In this document: piece after piece, positions 26,113 to 34,021 of the stretch
How positions within the stretch are numbered: the stretch's first letter is position 1
Layout of the letters: every line of letters starts with the position of its first letter
NCBI RefSeq assembly: GCF_014931605.1
Contig: NZ_CP053382.1
Span: 248,001 to 312,000, forward strand
Source: Halomonas sp. MCCC 1A13316
Lineage (GTDB): Bacteria; Pseudomonadota; Gammaproteobacteria; Pseudomonadales; Halomonadaceae
Direction: 5' to 3'
Length of the DNA: 64,000 nucleotides
Notes under the pieces: generated by a model
Databases searched by the model: none
What the model was told of the DNA's origin: nothing
What the model saw: the letters and a program-made list of their open reading frames with translations, nothing else
Made by a program: the position numbers and the translations under genes

Positions 26113-27159
26113 CTAGTGATCGTGGCCGTGATCGTCATGGTCATCGCCATCGTGACCATGGTCGCCTTGGCCCGCTTCGGCCAGGGCGTCATGCAGCACC
26201 TGGGCGTTGTGGCGCATCATGCCCAAATAGGTGCTGGCCTCGCCTTCGGCTGCCAGGGCATCGGCATAGAGTGTGCCGGCGATGGGCAGGTCGGTCTCCT
26301 CGGCGAGCTGATTGATCACCGCCGGGCTGGTCATGTTTTCGTGGAACAGGGCGCGTACGTTCTGCTCGCGAATCACGTCGATCAGCTGTGCCATGTCGGC
26401 GGCACTGGGCTCGGCCTCGGTGGAGAGCCCCACCGGCGAGAGGAAGCGAATGCCGTAGGCGCTGGCGAAATAGCCGAAGGAGTCGTGGCCGGTGATCACG
26501 CTGGTGGAATCGGGGACTTCGCCCAGAAGTTCGCGAATCTCGGCGTCGGTGGCTTCCACCTCGTTGATGTAGCGCTCGGCGTTCTCGCGGTAGGCGGCCT
26601 CGTTGTCCGGGTCCGCCTCGATCAGGCCATCACGGATGTTACCCACGTAGACCTTGCCCATGGCCAAGTCCTGCCAGCCGTGCGGGTCGTCGTCACCATG
26701 GTCGTGTTCGTCGTGGCCAGCCGCTTCTTCCTGGCCGTGGTCGTCATGGTCGTCGTCGTGGTCATCCTCATGATCGTCGTGACCGTGAGCATGCGCGCTG
26801 TTCTGGCCGTGGTAGTCGAGCTTGTCGATGCCGTCGCTGGCAGTCACCAGCGGGCCGCTGTAGTCGCTGGAACCGATCAACCGCTCCATCCAGCCTTCGA
26901 ACCGCAGGCCGTTGAACACCACCAGGTCGGCGTCGGCGAGCGAGCGCGCATCACGTGGGCTGGGAGAGAAGACGTGAGTATCGCTGTCGGGGCCGACCAG
27001 CGAGGTGACCTCCACATGCTCGCCGCCCACGTTCTGCACCATGTCGGCCAGGATGCTGAAACTGGTGACGACCTGAACGCGTTCGGCGGCAATGGCGGCA
27101 GGCAGTGCCAGCATGGCCGAGGCGCCCAGCATCAGGGCAGCGGATGTAGCGTGTCGCAT
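26113..27159 (-). CDS. znuA: Zinc ABC transporter substrate-binding protein ZnuA, His-rich
   Basis: 348 residues with a Sec signal (MLALPAAIAAE) and a GAGGAGGC ribosome-binding site. The metal ligands can be placed at His62 (THVFSP), His160 (DPHGWQD), His225 (TGHDSFGYF) and Asp300 (YADAL); histidine at the third position is the zinc-type choice. Residues about 117-160 form an acidic His-rich loop (HAHGHDDHEDDHDDDHDDHG) typical of ZnuA. A second His/Asp tail closes the protein at residues 331-348, which is less usual. It captures Zn2+ in the periplasm for ZnuBC. It is the last gene of the znuC-znuB-znuA series and is probably Zur-repressed. Confidence 0.94.
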   Translation of the reverse strand: MRHATSAALMLGASAMLALPAAIAAERVQVVTSFSILADMVQNVGGEHVEVTSLVGPDSDTHVFSPSPRDARSLADADLVVFNGLRFEGWMERLIGSSDYSGPLVTASDGIDKLDYHGQNSAHAHGHDDHEDDHDDDHDDHGQEEAAGHDEHDHGDDDPHGWQDLAMGKVYVGNIRDGLIEADPDNEAAYRENAERYINEVEATDAEIRELLGEVPDSTSVITGHDSFGYFASAYGIRFLSPVGLSTEAEPSAADMAQLIDVIREQNVRALFHENMTSPAVINQLAEETDLPIAGTLYADALAAEGEASTYLGMMRHNAQVLHDALAEAGQGDHGHDGDDHDDHGHDH

Positions 27160-27188
27160 GGAAAGCCTCCTCAGGGGTAGTGTTCTAT

Positions 27189-28079
27189 TCAGTGCGGTTC
27201 TGGCGTGCCCAGGGGGACGGCATGGCGCTGCAGCTTCGCCCTCAGGCTGTGGTGGCGGCCGAGAAGGGCGGAGAGCATGTAGCCCACGCCTGCCAGCAGG
27301 ATGATGGCCGGCCCCGAAGGAACGCTGAGATGGTAGGAGAGCAGCAGGCCGCCGAGGCTGGCGACAACGGCCAGCAGGATGGCGACGGTGATCAGCCCCT
27401 CCAGGCGCTTGCTCCAGAAGCGCGCCGTAGTGGCCGGCAGCATCATCAGACCCACGGCCATCAGGGTGCCCAGGGTCTGGAAGCCGGCAGTGAGGTTGAG
27501 TACCACCAGGCCGAGGAAGATGCCGTGCACCAGGCTGCCCTGCATGCCCTGGCCGCGCAGGAACAGCGGGTCGAGGCATTCGACCACCAGGGCGCGGAAG
27601 ATCAGCGCCAGAGTGATCACGATCACGCTGCTGATCGTCGCGATCAGCACCAGCGCGGTGGAGTTCACCGCCAGGATCGAGCCGAACAGCACATGGGTGA
27701 GATCGACGCTGCTGCCACCCAGCGAGACCAGCATGACCCCCGCCGCCAGCGAGATCAGGAAGAAGCTGGCCATGGCCGAGTCCTCCCGATGCCCGGTCAT
27801 TTGCGACACGCTGCCGGCCAGCACTGCAATCAATAACCCCGACAGCACGCCGCCCAGGCTCATGATCGGCAGCGAGAAGCCCGCCAGCAGAAAGCCCAGT
27901 GCCACGCCCGGCAGAATGGCATGCGCCATGGCATCGCCGATCAGGCTCATGCCGCGCAGCATCAGGAACACGCCAATGGGCGGGGCGGCCAGCGACAGGG
28001 CCAGGCCGGCCACCGCCGCGCGGCGCATGAAACCGTAGTCGAAGGGCGCGATCAGCCACTCGTAAAGCAGCTCCATCAT
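27189..28079 (-). CDS. znuB: Zinc ABC transporter permease ZnuB
   Basis: 296 residues with about eight membrane helices. ABC-3 permease hallmarks are present: FDYGFMRRAAVAGLAL, RGMSLIGDAMAHAILPGVALG, DLTHVLFGSILAV, ALVVECLDPLFL and FQTLGTLMAVGLMMLPATTA. It overlaps the stop of znuC by four bases (ATGA). The same protein plan is found in the disrupted paralog at 29102-29987, which allows the missing bases there to be counted. It forms the zinc channel of the inner membrane. Confidence 0.93.
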   Translation of the reverse strand: MMELLYEWLIAPFDYGFMRRAAVAGLALSLAAPPIGVFLMLRGMSLIGDAMAHAILPGVALGFLLAGFSLPIMSLGGVLSGLLIAVLAGSVSQMTGHREDSAMASFFLISLAAGVMLVSLGGSSVDLTHVLFGSILAVNSTALVLIATISSVIVITLALIFRALVVECLDPLFLRGQGMQGSLVHGIFLGLVVLNLTAGFQTLGTLMAVGLMMLPATTARFWSKRLEGLITVAILLAVVASLGGLLLSYHLSVPSGPAIILLAGVGYMLSALLGRHHSLRAKLQRHAVPLGTPEPH

Positions 28080-28810
28080 GCATCGACCCCCGGCATACCC
28101 AGCGCGAGACGTGCCGAACCGACGCTGGTAGGCTGGCTCTGCAGCACGGCCTGGGCGGTGGTCCAGCGGGCGTGACCGCCCGTCAGCACCACGACTTCCT
28201 CCGACAGGCGGGCGAGCTGCTCCATGTCATGCAGGACCACGATGATGGTGGCGCCTTCGGCCGCCATGTCACGCAGTACCGTCATCAGCACCTCGACGGT
28301 TTCCGCATCGACGTTGGCGAAGGGCTCGTCGAGCAGCAGCAGTTCGGCTTCCTGCATCAGGGTGCGGCCGATCAGCGCGCGCTGGCGCTGGCCGCCGGAA
28401 AGCTCGCCCAGCGGGCGGTGGGCCAGGTGCGAGATCCCCAGGCGCGCCATCACCTCGCGGCCACGGCGGTAGTGGCGGGCACAGTAGCCGGTGAGCGCGC
28501 CGTGGCTCGGCCAGCTGCCGGTCATCACCAGCTCTTCCACGCTCATGGGAAAAGTGAGATCGAGCGCCAGCTGCTGGGGCAGCCAGGCGCGCCGCTCCTT
28601 GGGAACCGTGCAGCGTACCTTGCCCTTCACCGGGCGCAGCATACCCATGATGCCCTGGATCAGGGTGCTCTTGCCGGCGCCATTGGCGCCCACCAGGGCG
28701 GTGATCGCACCGTCGCGAAAGCGGCCGCTCACGTGTTCGAGTACGGTGCGGTTGGCCTGGGCCAGCTGCAGATCCTCGAGTTCCAGGCGTGAGGAGTGAG
28801 TCTCGGCCAT
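28076..28810 (-). CDS. znuC: Zinc ABC transporter ATP-binding protein ZnuC
   Basis: 244 residues from MAETHSSRLELEDLQ. Walker A GANGAGKST, signature LSGGQRQRALIGRTL, Walker B LLLLDEPFANVD and the switch histidine in VLHDME are intact. The start is fixed by the TGATG overlap with the stop of a 49-residue gene just upstream, which argues for coupled translation of the small protein, znuC, znuB and znuA. Unlike enterobacteria, where znuA is divergent, all genes here read in one direction. A Zur-like site lies at 28979-28998. Confidence 0.93.
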   Translation of the reverse strand: MAETHSSRLELEDLQLAQANRTVLEHVSGRFRDGAITALVGANGAGKSTLIQGIMGMLRPVKGKVRCTVPKERRAWLPQQLALDLTFPMSVEELVMTGSWPSHGALTGYCARHYRRGREVMARLGISHLAHRPLGELSGGQRQRALIGRTLMQEAELLLLDEPFANVDAETVEVLMTVLRDMAAEGATIIVVLHDMEQLARLSEEVVVLTGGHARWTTAQAVLQSQPTSVGSARLALGMPGVDA

Positions 28811-28959
28811 CAGCCCCACCACCCAGCCGCCCAGGAGACGGCGAACCAGAGCACGCCCAGCGGCGCGGCGACCAGAAACAGGCGGCGCGAGGCGGAAAGC
28901 GACATCAGCGAAAAATGGCACGGCCCCTCGGGGCGATGCCGATGCGTGCGGTGTGCCAT
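28810..28959 (-). CDS. 49-residue membrane protein translationally coupled to znuC
   Basis: ATG at 28957-28959 with a GAGGG site about 8 bases upstream, and a stop overlapping the znuC start as TGATG. The N-terminus is basic and His-rich (MAHRTHRHRPEGPCHF) and is followed by one hydrophobic helix (LFLVAAPLGVLWFAVSWAAG) and a WWG end. Codon third positions are strongly G/C, as in real genes of this window. It is the first gene after a Zur-like site. I know no family for it. A small accessory subunit, a metal sensor or a leader that sets znuC translation are all possible. Confidence 0.65.
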   Translation of the reverse strand: MAHRTHRHRPEGPCHFSLMSLSASRRLFLVAAPLGVLWFAVSWAAGWWG

Positions 28960-28978
28960 GAGTGGCCCTCGCAAAAAA

Positions 28979-28998
28979 CAATTAAGATATAACATAAC
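28979..28998. promoter_or_regulatory. Zur-like site upstream of the zinc importer operon
   Basis: Read on the minus strand, the sequence contains ATGTTATATC, identical over ten bases to one half of the stronger Zur box at 30014-30034, with a degraded second half (TTAATTG). It lies about 20-40 bases upstream of the start of the small gene that precedes znuC. Zinc repression of the operon is inferred from this and from the gene content. Confidence 0.6.
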
Positions 28999-29101
28999 AA
29001 GACGCCCGACAAAGGGGGAGTCTTCATTGCGACATTGAATAACGGCAATCGGCCGATCCAAGGGCGGCAGTATCCAGAATTCGACATAAAAGGGAACCCT
29101 G

Positions 29102-29987
29102 TCAGCGTAACTGCCCGGCATGCCGCGACGACACGACGCGCTTCGGCCAACGGGTACCCGTTTTCAACCCACGGTAGGGGCCCAACACGACCGACGCACA
29201 GTACCCCAGCCCCGCCAGCAGGATAATCGAAGGGCCGGAAGGCAGGCCAGCGTTGTAGGACACCAGCAGCCCCACCACGCTGGACGCCAGGGCGATGCCA
29301 ATGGCAATGGCGATCATGCCCTCGAGCCGCTGGCTCCAGTAGCGCGCGGCGGCGGCGGGCAGCAGCATCAACCCGGCTGCCATCAAGGTGCCCAGCGTTT
29401 GAAAGCCGATCACCAGGCTGATCACCACCAGCACCATGGACAGGGCATGCGTCCAGCCGGCATGGCGCCCCTGAAGCGTCAGGAACAGCGGGTCGAGGCA
29501 TTCGACCACCAAGGCGCGAAAGGCGATCGCCAGGCCCACCAGGATCGTGCTGCTGCCAAGCGCCACCAGCCCCAGCGTACGGCCATCCACCGCCAGTATG
29601 CTGCCGAACAGGACATGGCCGAGGTCCAGGGCATTGCCCGAAAGGCTGACGATGGTTACCCCGCCGGCCATGGCAATCAGGACCAGGCTGGCCATGGCGG
29701 CCGCTGAACTGAGTGACGCCACCGGCGAGCGCCACGGTGACCAGGCCCGCCAGCACGCCCCCGAGCATCATCAGCGGCAGCGAAAAACCGGCCAGCATGA
29801 AGGCGATGGCGACGCCCGGCATGATCGCATGCGACAGCGCCTCGCCCATCAGGCTCATGCCGCGCAGCGTCAGCAACACCCCGAGAATGGGCGCCGTGAG
29901 CGAGAGCGCCAGGCAGGCGACCAGGGCGCGGCGCATGAAGACGTAATCGAAAGGTGACGTGAGCCACCACAGAAGCGTGTCGAGCAT
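29102..29987 (-). pseudogene. Second znuB-like permease gene, disrupted by a net 14-base deletion
   Basis: The 5' part (from ATG 29985-29987) encodes FDYVFMRRALVACLALSL, RGMSLMGEALSHAIMPGVAI and MLGGVLAGLVTVALAGGVTQ. The 3' part, in a different frame ending at 29102, encodes AAMASLVLIAMAGG, DLGHVLFGSILAVDG and FQTLGTLMAAGLMLLPAAAA. Together they match ZnuB (27189-28079) end to end. Between the Gln of GGVTQ and the Ala of AMAS the intact paralog has 24 bases; here there are 10, so about 14 bases are missing near 29698-29706 and the frame is lost. No partner ATPase or binding-protein gene is adjacent. A strong Zur box precedes it. Confidence 0.8.
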
Positions 29988-30013
29988 GGGAAAGTGTCAG
30001 GCTGCTATTTGTA

Positions 30014-30034
30014 AAATGTTATATCATAACAAAT
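30014..30034. promoter_or_regulatory. Strong Zur box upstream of the disrupted znuB paralog
   Basis: AAATGTTATATCATAACAAAT contains the dyad TGTTAT-ATC-ATAACA and agrees closely with the gammaproteobacterial Zur consensus (GAAATGTTATANTATAACATTTC class). It ends 27 bases before the first codon of the broken znuB-like gene. The operator appears intact even though the gene it controls is not. Confidence 0.75.
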
Positions 30035-30102
30035 CTGGCCAGCCAAGCGGCCACATCCTCGATAACCATGTCAGGAGGCGTAGCGTCGTTCAGCAGTTCC
30101 TC

Positions 30103-30792
30103 TCAATAGCGCAGCGCGACCCCCACCTGATTGGGCGCCACCAGCAGGGCATACTCGCCTTCGAGATGAATGTCGCCCAGAGAGACCCGCGCCGGCTTGA
30201 AGCGGTTGATGGCCACTGAGGCCTGGCGTGGTTGGGTCTGCAGCTGTAGCTCGCTGATCAGCATGCCGGTGGCGAAGTTGATCGCTCCGTCGCGGCCACG
30301 GCCGTCGCCCACGCCGATCAACAGCCCCGAAGCGGCATTGATCGCCAACGAGCCCAGGCGTGCCCGCAGGCTGCGGCGCTGGCGTTCTTCCTCCGCCACC
30401 GCATGCAACAGCCGGCGGGCACTCTCGATATTGCCATCGCCTTCTCTCAGCTCGCGGTAGGCGGCCGGGTGCGGTTGGTCATCCATCAGCGTGCCAGCCA
30501 GCGCCAGCGCCGACTTCACCACGCCCACGCGGGCATCGTAACGGTCGTCGCGGTCGTCCGCCTCGCTGGACTGGTAGCCATTGAACGCCAACGAGGTGGC
30601 ATAGACCCCGGCCCAGCCGTACTGCCAAACGTTGGCCTGGCGCTCGCCTCGGGCCAGGGCGTCCTCGTAGGCCTGGTATTCCGGCATGGGTTGCTGGGCC
30701 AAGGCCGACAGGGGAAGCAGGAGAACCAAGCAAGCGTTCAGCAGAGTGGTGCGGCGCAAGACAGGCATGTCGATGAATTTCCTTCTTTTCAT
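30103..30792 (-). CDS. Secreted hypothetical protein
   Basis: 229 residues from ATG 30790-30792, which has GAGAGGA close upstream; a second Met eight codons later is also plausible. A signal peptide is clear (LLNACLVLLLPLSALAQQ), giving a periplasmic product. The mature chain is mostly helical and polar, with a stretch RRLLHAVAEEERQRRSLRARLG and then a Gly/Ala-rich segment INAASGLLIGVGDGRGRDGA that could approach a membrane. I recognise no family. It is transcribed toward the znu region. It precedes an amino-acid ABC operon on the other strand, with a shared 186-bp upstream region. Confidence 0.65.
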   Translation of the reverse strand: MKRRKFIDMPVLRRTTLLNACLVLLLPLSALAQQPMPEYQAYEDALARGERQANVWQYGWAGVYATSLAFNGYQSSEADDRDDRYDARVGVVKSALALAGTLMDDQPHPAAYRELREGDGNIESARRLLHAVAEEERQRRSLRARLGSLAINAASGLLIGVGDGRGRDGAINFATGMLISELQLQTQPRQASVAINRFKPARVSLGDIHLEGEYALLVAPNQVGVALRY

Positions 30793-30978
30793 GGTTCCTC
30801 TCAAGTTAGCAGAACGGAAGAGCCGTTTCGCCCATCCTTCGGCCCGTTGAGGCGGTAGGGGATTCGGACTCATAAAAAACATTTGTTTTTTTACTCATGA
30901 TGAGAAACACTTGTTTCTAACAAGGCGTCTGCCGAGCGCAGCGCGTAAGGCGACAAAAACAATATGTGGGAGAGATCC

Positions 30979-31752
30979 ATGGCGGAGACAGCGGCATCAC
31001 TTGCCCTGGACATACGTGGCATAGAAAAAAGTTACGGTTCGCTGAAAGTGCTGCGAGGCATCGACCTTGAAGCGAAGCGCGGTGATGTAATCTCGATCAT
31101 CGGCTCTTCCGGATCGGGAAAATCGACCTTCCTTCGCTGCTTGAATCTGCTGGAACGTCCCGATGCCGGGGCGATTCGCGTGGCCGGTGAAGAGGTGCGC
31201 CTGCGCCCCGGCAAGCAAGGATTGGAACCCACCGATAGGCGACAGCTACGTCGCATCAGGTCCGAGCTCGGCATGGTGTTCCAGGATTTCAATCTATGGA
31301 CCCACTTCACCATTCTGCAGAACCTCACCGAAGCCCCCATGCGCGTGCAGGGCTTGAGCCGGGCAAAGGCCATCGAGCGAGCCGAGTCGCTTCTCGACAA
31401 GGTCGGCCTGAGCGACAAGCGCGACAGCTATCCTGCCCAGCTTTCCGGCGGCCAGCAGCAGCGGGCGGCCATTGCCCGGGCGCTGGCCATGGAACCCGCG
31501 GCTCTGCTTTTCGACGAGCCGACTTCCGCACTCGACCCCGAACTCGTGGGAGAAGTGCTGCGTGTCATGCAACTTCTTGCCGATGAAGGATGCACGATGG
31601 TTGTCGTGACACATGAAATGCGCTTCGCAAGAGAGGTTTCCTCCCACGTCATGTTTTTCCACGAAGGAAAAGTCGAGGAAGAAGGGGCTCCCGAGGAGGT
31701 GTTCGGCAACCCGCGCTCGGAACGCTGCCGACAGTTTCTTTCCCGGCTGTGA
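30979..31752 (+). CDS. Polar amino-acid ABC transporter ATPase (HisP/ArgT-system type)
   Basis: 257 residues from MAETAASLAL, with GGGAGAG just upstream. Walker A GSSGSGKST, Q-loop MVFQDFNLW, signature [15 protein letters not shown], Walker B LLFDEPTSALDPE and switch His in VTHEM are typical of the histidine/arginine/glutamine uptake ATPases. It is the first gene of a cluster continuing through a binding protein, two permeases, an aldehyde dehydrogenase, two MlrC-like hydrolases and two aminotransferases. The AT-rich region 30880-30960, with TTTGTTTTTTTACTC and a matching AACACTTGTTTC, probably holds its promoter. Confidence 0.9.
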   Translation: MAETAASLALDIRGIEKSYGSLKVLRGIDLEAKRGDVISIIGSSGSGKSTFLRCLNLLERPDAGAIRVAGEEVRLRPGKQGLEPTDRRQLRRIRSELGMVFQDFNLWTHFTILQNLTEAPMRVQGLSRAKAIERAESLLDKVGLSDKRDSYPAQLSGGQQQRAAIARALAMEPAALLFDEPTSALDPELVGEVLRVMQLLADEGCTMVVVTHEMRFAREVSSHVMFFHEGKVEEEGAPEEVFGNPRSERCRQFLSRL

Positions 31753-31799
31753 TAGCCGCTGCCCAAGCAACAACAAATCCAATCAGGAGGGTATTTTCA

Positions 31800-32564
31800 A
31801 TGAAAACCAAACTGCTCGTACTCAGCATCATCGCCGGCTCTCTGGTGTCAGGTACTGTCCATGCCGACACCATTCGCATCGCCACCGAAGGGGCCTATCC
31901 CCCTTTCAACTACATCGATGAAAGCGGTGAGTTGAAAGGCTTCGACGTGGATATCGCCAAGGCGCTCTGTGCCGAAATGGAGGCGGATTGCGAGATCGTC
32001 GCCCAGGCCTGGGATGGGATCATTCCGGGGCTGGTCACGGGACGCTACGATGCCATCGTGGCCTCCATGTCGATCACCGAGAAACGCAAGGAGGCCGTCA
32101 ACTTCACGCGACCCTACTATCAGGTAGGTGCCGCTCTCGTCGCTCCCGTTGACAGTGATATTGCCTTCGAAGCCGACAAGCTGGACGGCAAGGTCATCGG
32201 TGTCCAGCGAGCCACCACCTATGCCAACTTATTGGATGGCGAGTACCCCCAGGCCACCGTCAATACCTACGACACCGTGGAAAACCACAACCTCGACCTG
32301 CAATCGGGGCGCCTCGATGGCGTTGTCGGCCAGGCCGTGCTCATGCAGGAGTGGATCGACGAGAACGCCAACGGAGCCTATGAGATCAAGGGTGAGCCGG
32401 TACTCAACGTTGCCTATATCGGTGAGGGCGCTGGTATCGCCATCAACAAAGACGATCCCGAGCTTCTCGAGCAGTTCGATGAGGCGCTGGTCACGATTAT
32501 GGAGAATGGCGTCTACGACGATATTAGCGCCAAGTATTTTTCCTTCTCCATCCGTCCGCAATGA
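31800..32564 (+). CDS. Polar amino-acid ABC solute-binding protein (ArgT/HisJ type)
   Basis: 254 residues with an AGGAGGG ribosome-binding site and a Sec signal ending VHAD. The mature protein follows the family pattern: IRIATEGAYPPFNYIDESGEL, GFDVDIAKALCAEM, CEIVAQAWDGIIPGLVTGRYDAIVASMSIT, KRKEAVNFTRPYY and GVQRATTYANLL. The E-A-Y-P-P-F-N-Y and D-x-x-x-A-S-M-x-I-T segments shape the alpha-amino-acid pocket. The binding loop resembles those of lysine/arginine/ornithine and octopine/nopaline binding proteins. The real ligand may be an unusual amino-acid derivative, given the downstream enzymes. Confidence 0.9.
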   Translation: MKTKLLVLSIIAGSLVSGTVHADTIRIATEGAYPPFNYIDESGELKGFDVDIAKALCAEMEADCEIVAQAWDGIIPGLVTGRYDAIVASMSITEKRKEAVNFTRPYYQVGAALVAPVDSDIAFEADKLDGKVIGVQRATTYANLLDGEYPQATVNTYDTVENHNLDLQSGRLDGVVGQAVLMQEWIDENANGAYEIKGEPVLNVAYIGEGAGIAINKDDPELLEQFDEALVTIMENGVYDDISAKYFSFSIRPQ

Positions 32565-32627
32565 CAGCCGCACCATCCGGAGGGCTCATCATGGGCCGTC
32601 CGGGCGGTGCAAGAATCGGGAAGCCTC

Positions 32628-33326
32628 ATGTTCGACCTGTTCGGTTTCGGCCACCTGCTGCTGGAAGGCACGTGGGTTACGGTCCAACTCGCTCTGACTT
32701 CTGTGATTATCGGGCTCGGCTTCAGCCTGCTGGGCGCGACAATGAAACTGTCGGAATCGCGTTTGCTGCGCTTCGTGGCAGGCGTTTATACCACTCTGTT
32801 CCGCGGTATTCCGGAGCTGGTGGTCATTCTGTTCATCTATTTTGGCGGTGTCGTCATCGTCAACGCCGTTGCCGACCAGCTGGGCTACGACAGCTATATC
32901 GATGTCTCGGCCTTCGCCGCGGGTGTGGCGGCGCTCTCCCTGACTTTTGGCGCCTATGGCACCGAAATCCTGCGGGCCGCCATCCAGGCGGTACCGAAAG
33001 GTCAGGTTGAAGCGGCCAAGGCCTGCGGCATGACCTCGCTCACTATTGGCTGGCGAATCGTGCTGCCTCAGGTCTGGCGGTTCGCACTGCCCGGGCTGGG
33101 CAATACCTTCCTGATCATACTCAAGGAGACCGCCCTGGTGTCCGTCATTGGCCTGGACGAACTGATGCGCCAGACCGAGGTGGCAGTCGGTTACACCAAG
33201 CAGCCCTTCACGTTCTTTCTTACCGCTGCGCTCATCTACCTGTGCCTCACGGCGCTGGCCATGCTGGCGCAGCGCAAACTCGAGCAGCGCGCCAACCGAG
33301 GCGTCATCGAGAGGAGTGTCGCATGA
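32628..33326 (+). CDS. Polar amino-acid ABC permease 1 (HisQ type)
   Basis: About 232 residues from ATG 32628; an in-frame GTG seven codons earlier is the alternative. Five membrane helices are expected, with the family motifs LFRGIPELVVILFIYFGG, FGAYGTEILRAAIQAVPKGQVEAAKACGM (EAA loop) and LPGLGNTFLIILKETALVSVIG. It pairs with the next permease, whose gene overlaps its stop by four bases, to form the inner-membrane channel for the binding protein and ATPase encoded upstream. Confidence 0.9.
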   Translation: MFDLFGFGHLLLEGTWVTVQLALTSVIIGLGFSLLGATMKLSESRLLRFVAGVYTTLFRGIPELVVILFIYFGGVVIVNAVADQLGYDSYIDVSAFAAGVAALSLTFGAYGTEILRAAIQAVPKGQVEAAKACGMTSLTIGWRIVLPQVWRFALPGLGNTFLIILKETALVSVIGLDELMRQTEVAVGYTKQPFTFFLTAALIYLCLTALAMLAQRKLEQRANRGVIERSVA

Positions 33327-34003
33327 ACCTGTCGCTGATGATCGAAAGCGTGCCGGCTCTGCTCCAGGGTCTATGGGTAACGCTCGAGCTGGTGGTAGTG
33401 GCGCTGTTGATCGGTTTTTGCATGGCGCTTCCCACGGCACTGGCACGGCTATACGGCAACCCCATTCTGCGCTCGATTGCCGTGGGATACGTATTTTTCT
33501 TCCGCGGCACGCCGCTGTTGGTGCAGATATTTCTCATCTATTACGGACTCTCCCAGTTCGAGGCCATTCGGGACAGTTTCCTGTGGCCCGTTCTGCGTCA
33601 GCCCTACTGGTGCGCCCTGATCGCTTTCGCCTTGAACACCGGCGCCTATACCGCCGAGGTCATTCGTGGCGGTATCAAGGCGGTGCCCCATGGTCAGCTC
33701 GAAGCGGCGCGCGCCTGTGGCATGGCCCCGTTCACCACCTTCTTTCGCATCGTCTGGCCCCAGGCCCTGCGGCATGCGCTTCCCGCCTATGGCAACGAGA
33801 TGATCCTGATGGTCAAGGCCAGCTCGCTGGCTTCCACCGTGACCCTGCTGGACATCACCGGCGTGGCACGCAACCTGGTGGCCGAAACCTATATGCCGAT
33901 CGAAATTCTCTCCACGGCTGCCCTTATCTACTTGGCGCTTACCTTCACGCTTGGCCAAGGCGTGCTGGCCATGGAACGCCGGCTCAGTGCCAACCGCCCT
34001 TGA
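33323..34003 (+). CDS. Polar amino-acid ABC permease 2 (HisM type)
   Basis: 226 residues from ATG 33323, overlapping the previous stop (ATGA), with GAGAGGAG ahead. The family motifs are FFFRGTPLLVQIFLIYYGL, NTGAYTAEVIRGGIKAVPHGQLEAARACGM and LPAYGNEMILMVKASSLASTVTLLD. It is the heterodimer partner of the HisQ-type permease. The stop is 18 bases before the aldehyde dehydrogenase gene, so transporter and catabolic genes are almost certainly co-transcribed. Confidence 0.9.
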   Translation: MNLSLMIESVPALLQGLWVTLELVVVALLIGFCMALPTALARLYGNPILRSIAVGYVFFFRGTPLLVQIFLIYYGLSQFEAIRDSFLWPVLRQPYWCALIAFALNTGAYTAEVIRGGIKAVPHGQLEAARACGMAPFTTFFRIVWPQALRHALPAYGNEMILMVKASSLASTVTLLDITGVARNLVAETYMPIEILSTAALIYLALTFTLGQGVLAMERRLSANRP

Positions 34004-34021
34004 GCAGGCAAGGAGACCGAA

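Noticed and set aside
28905..29987. A single 360-codon gene covering the znuB paralog
   Set aside because: After about residue 95 the frame no longer looks like a permease and the ZnuB similarity continues in another frame, so it is a frameshifted pseudogene.
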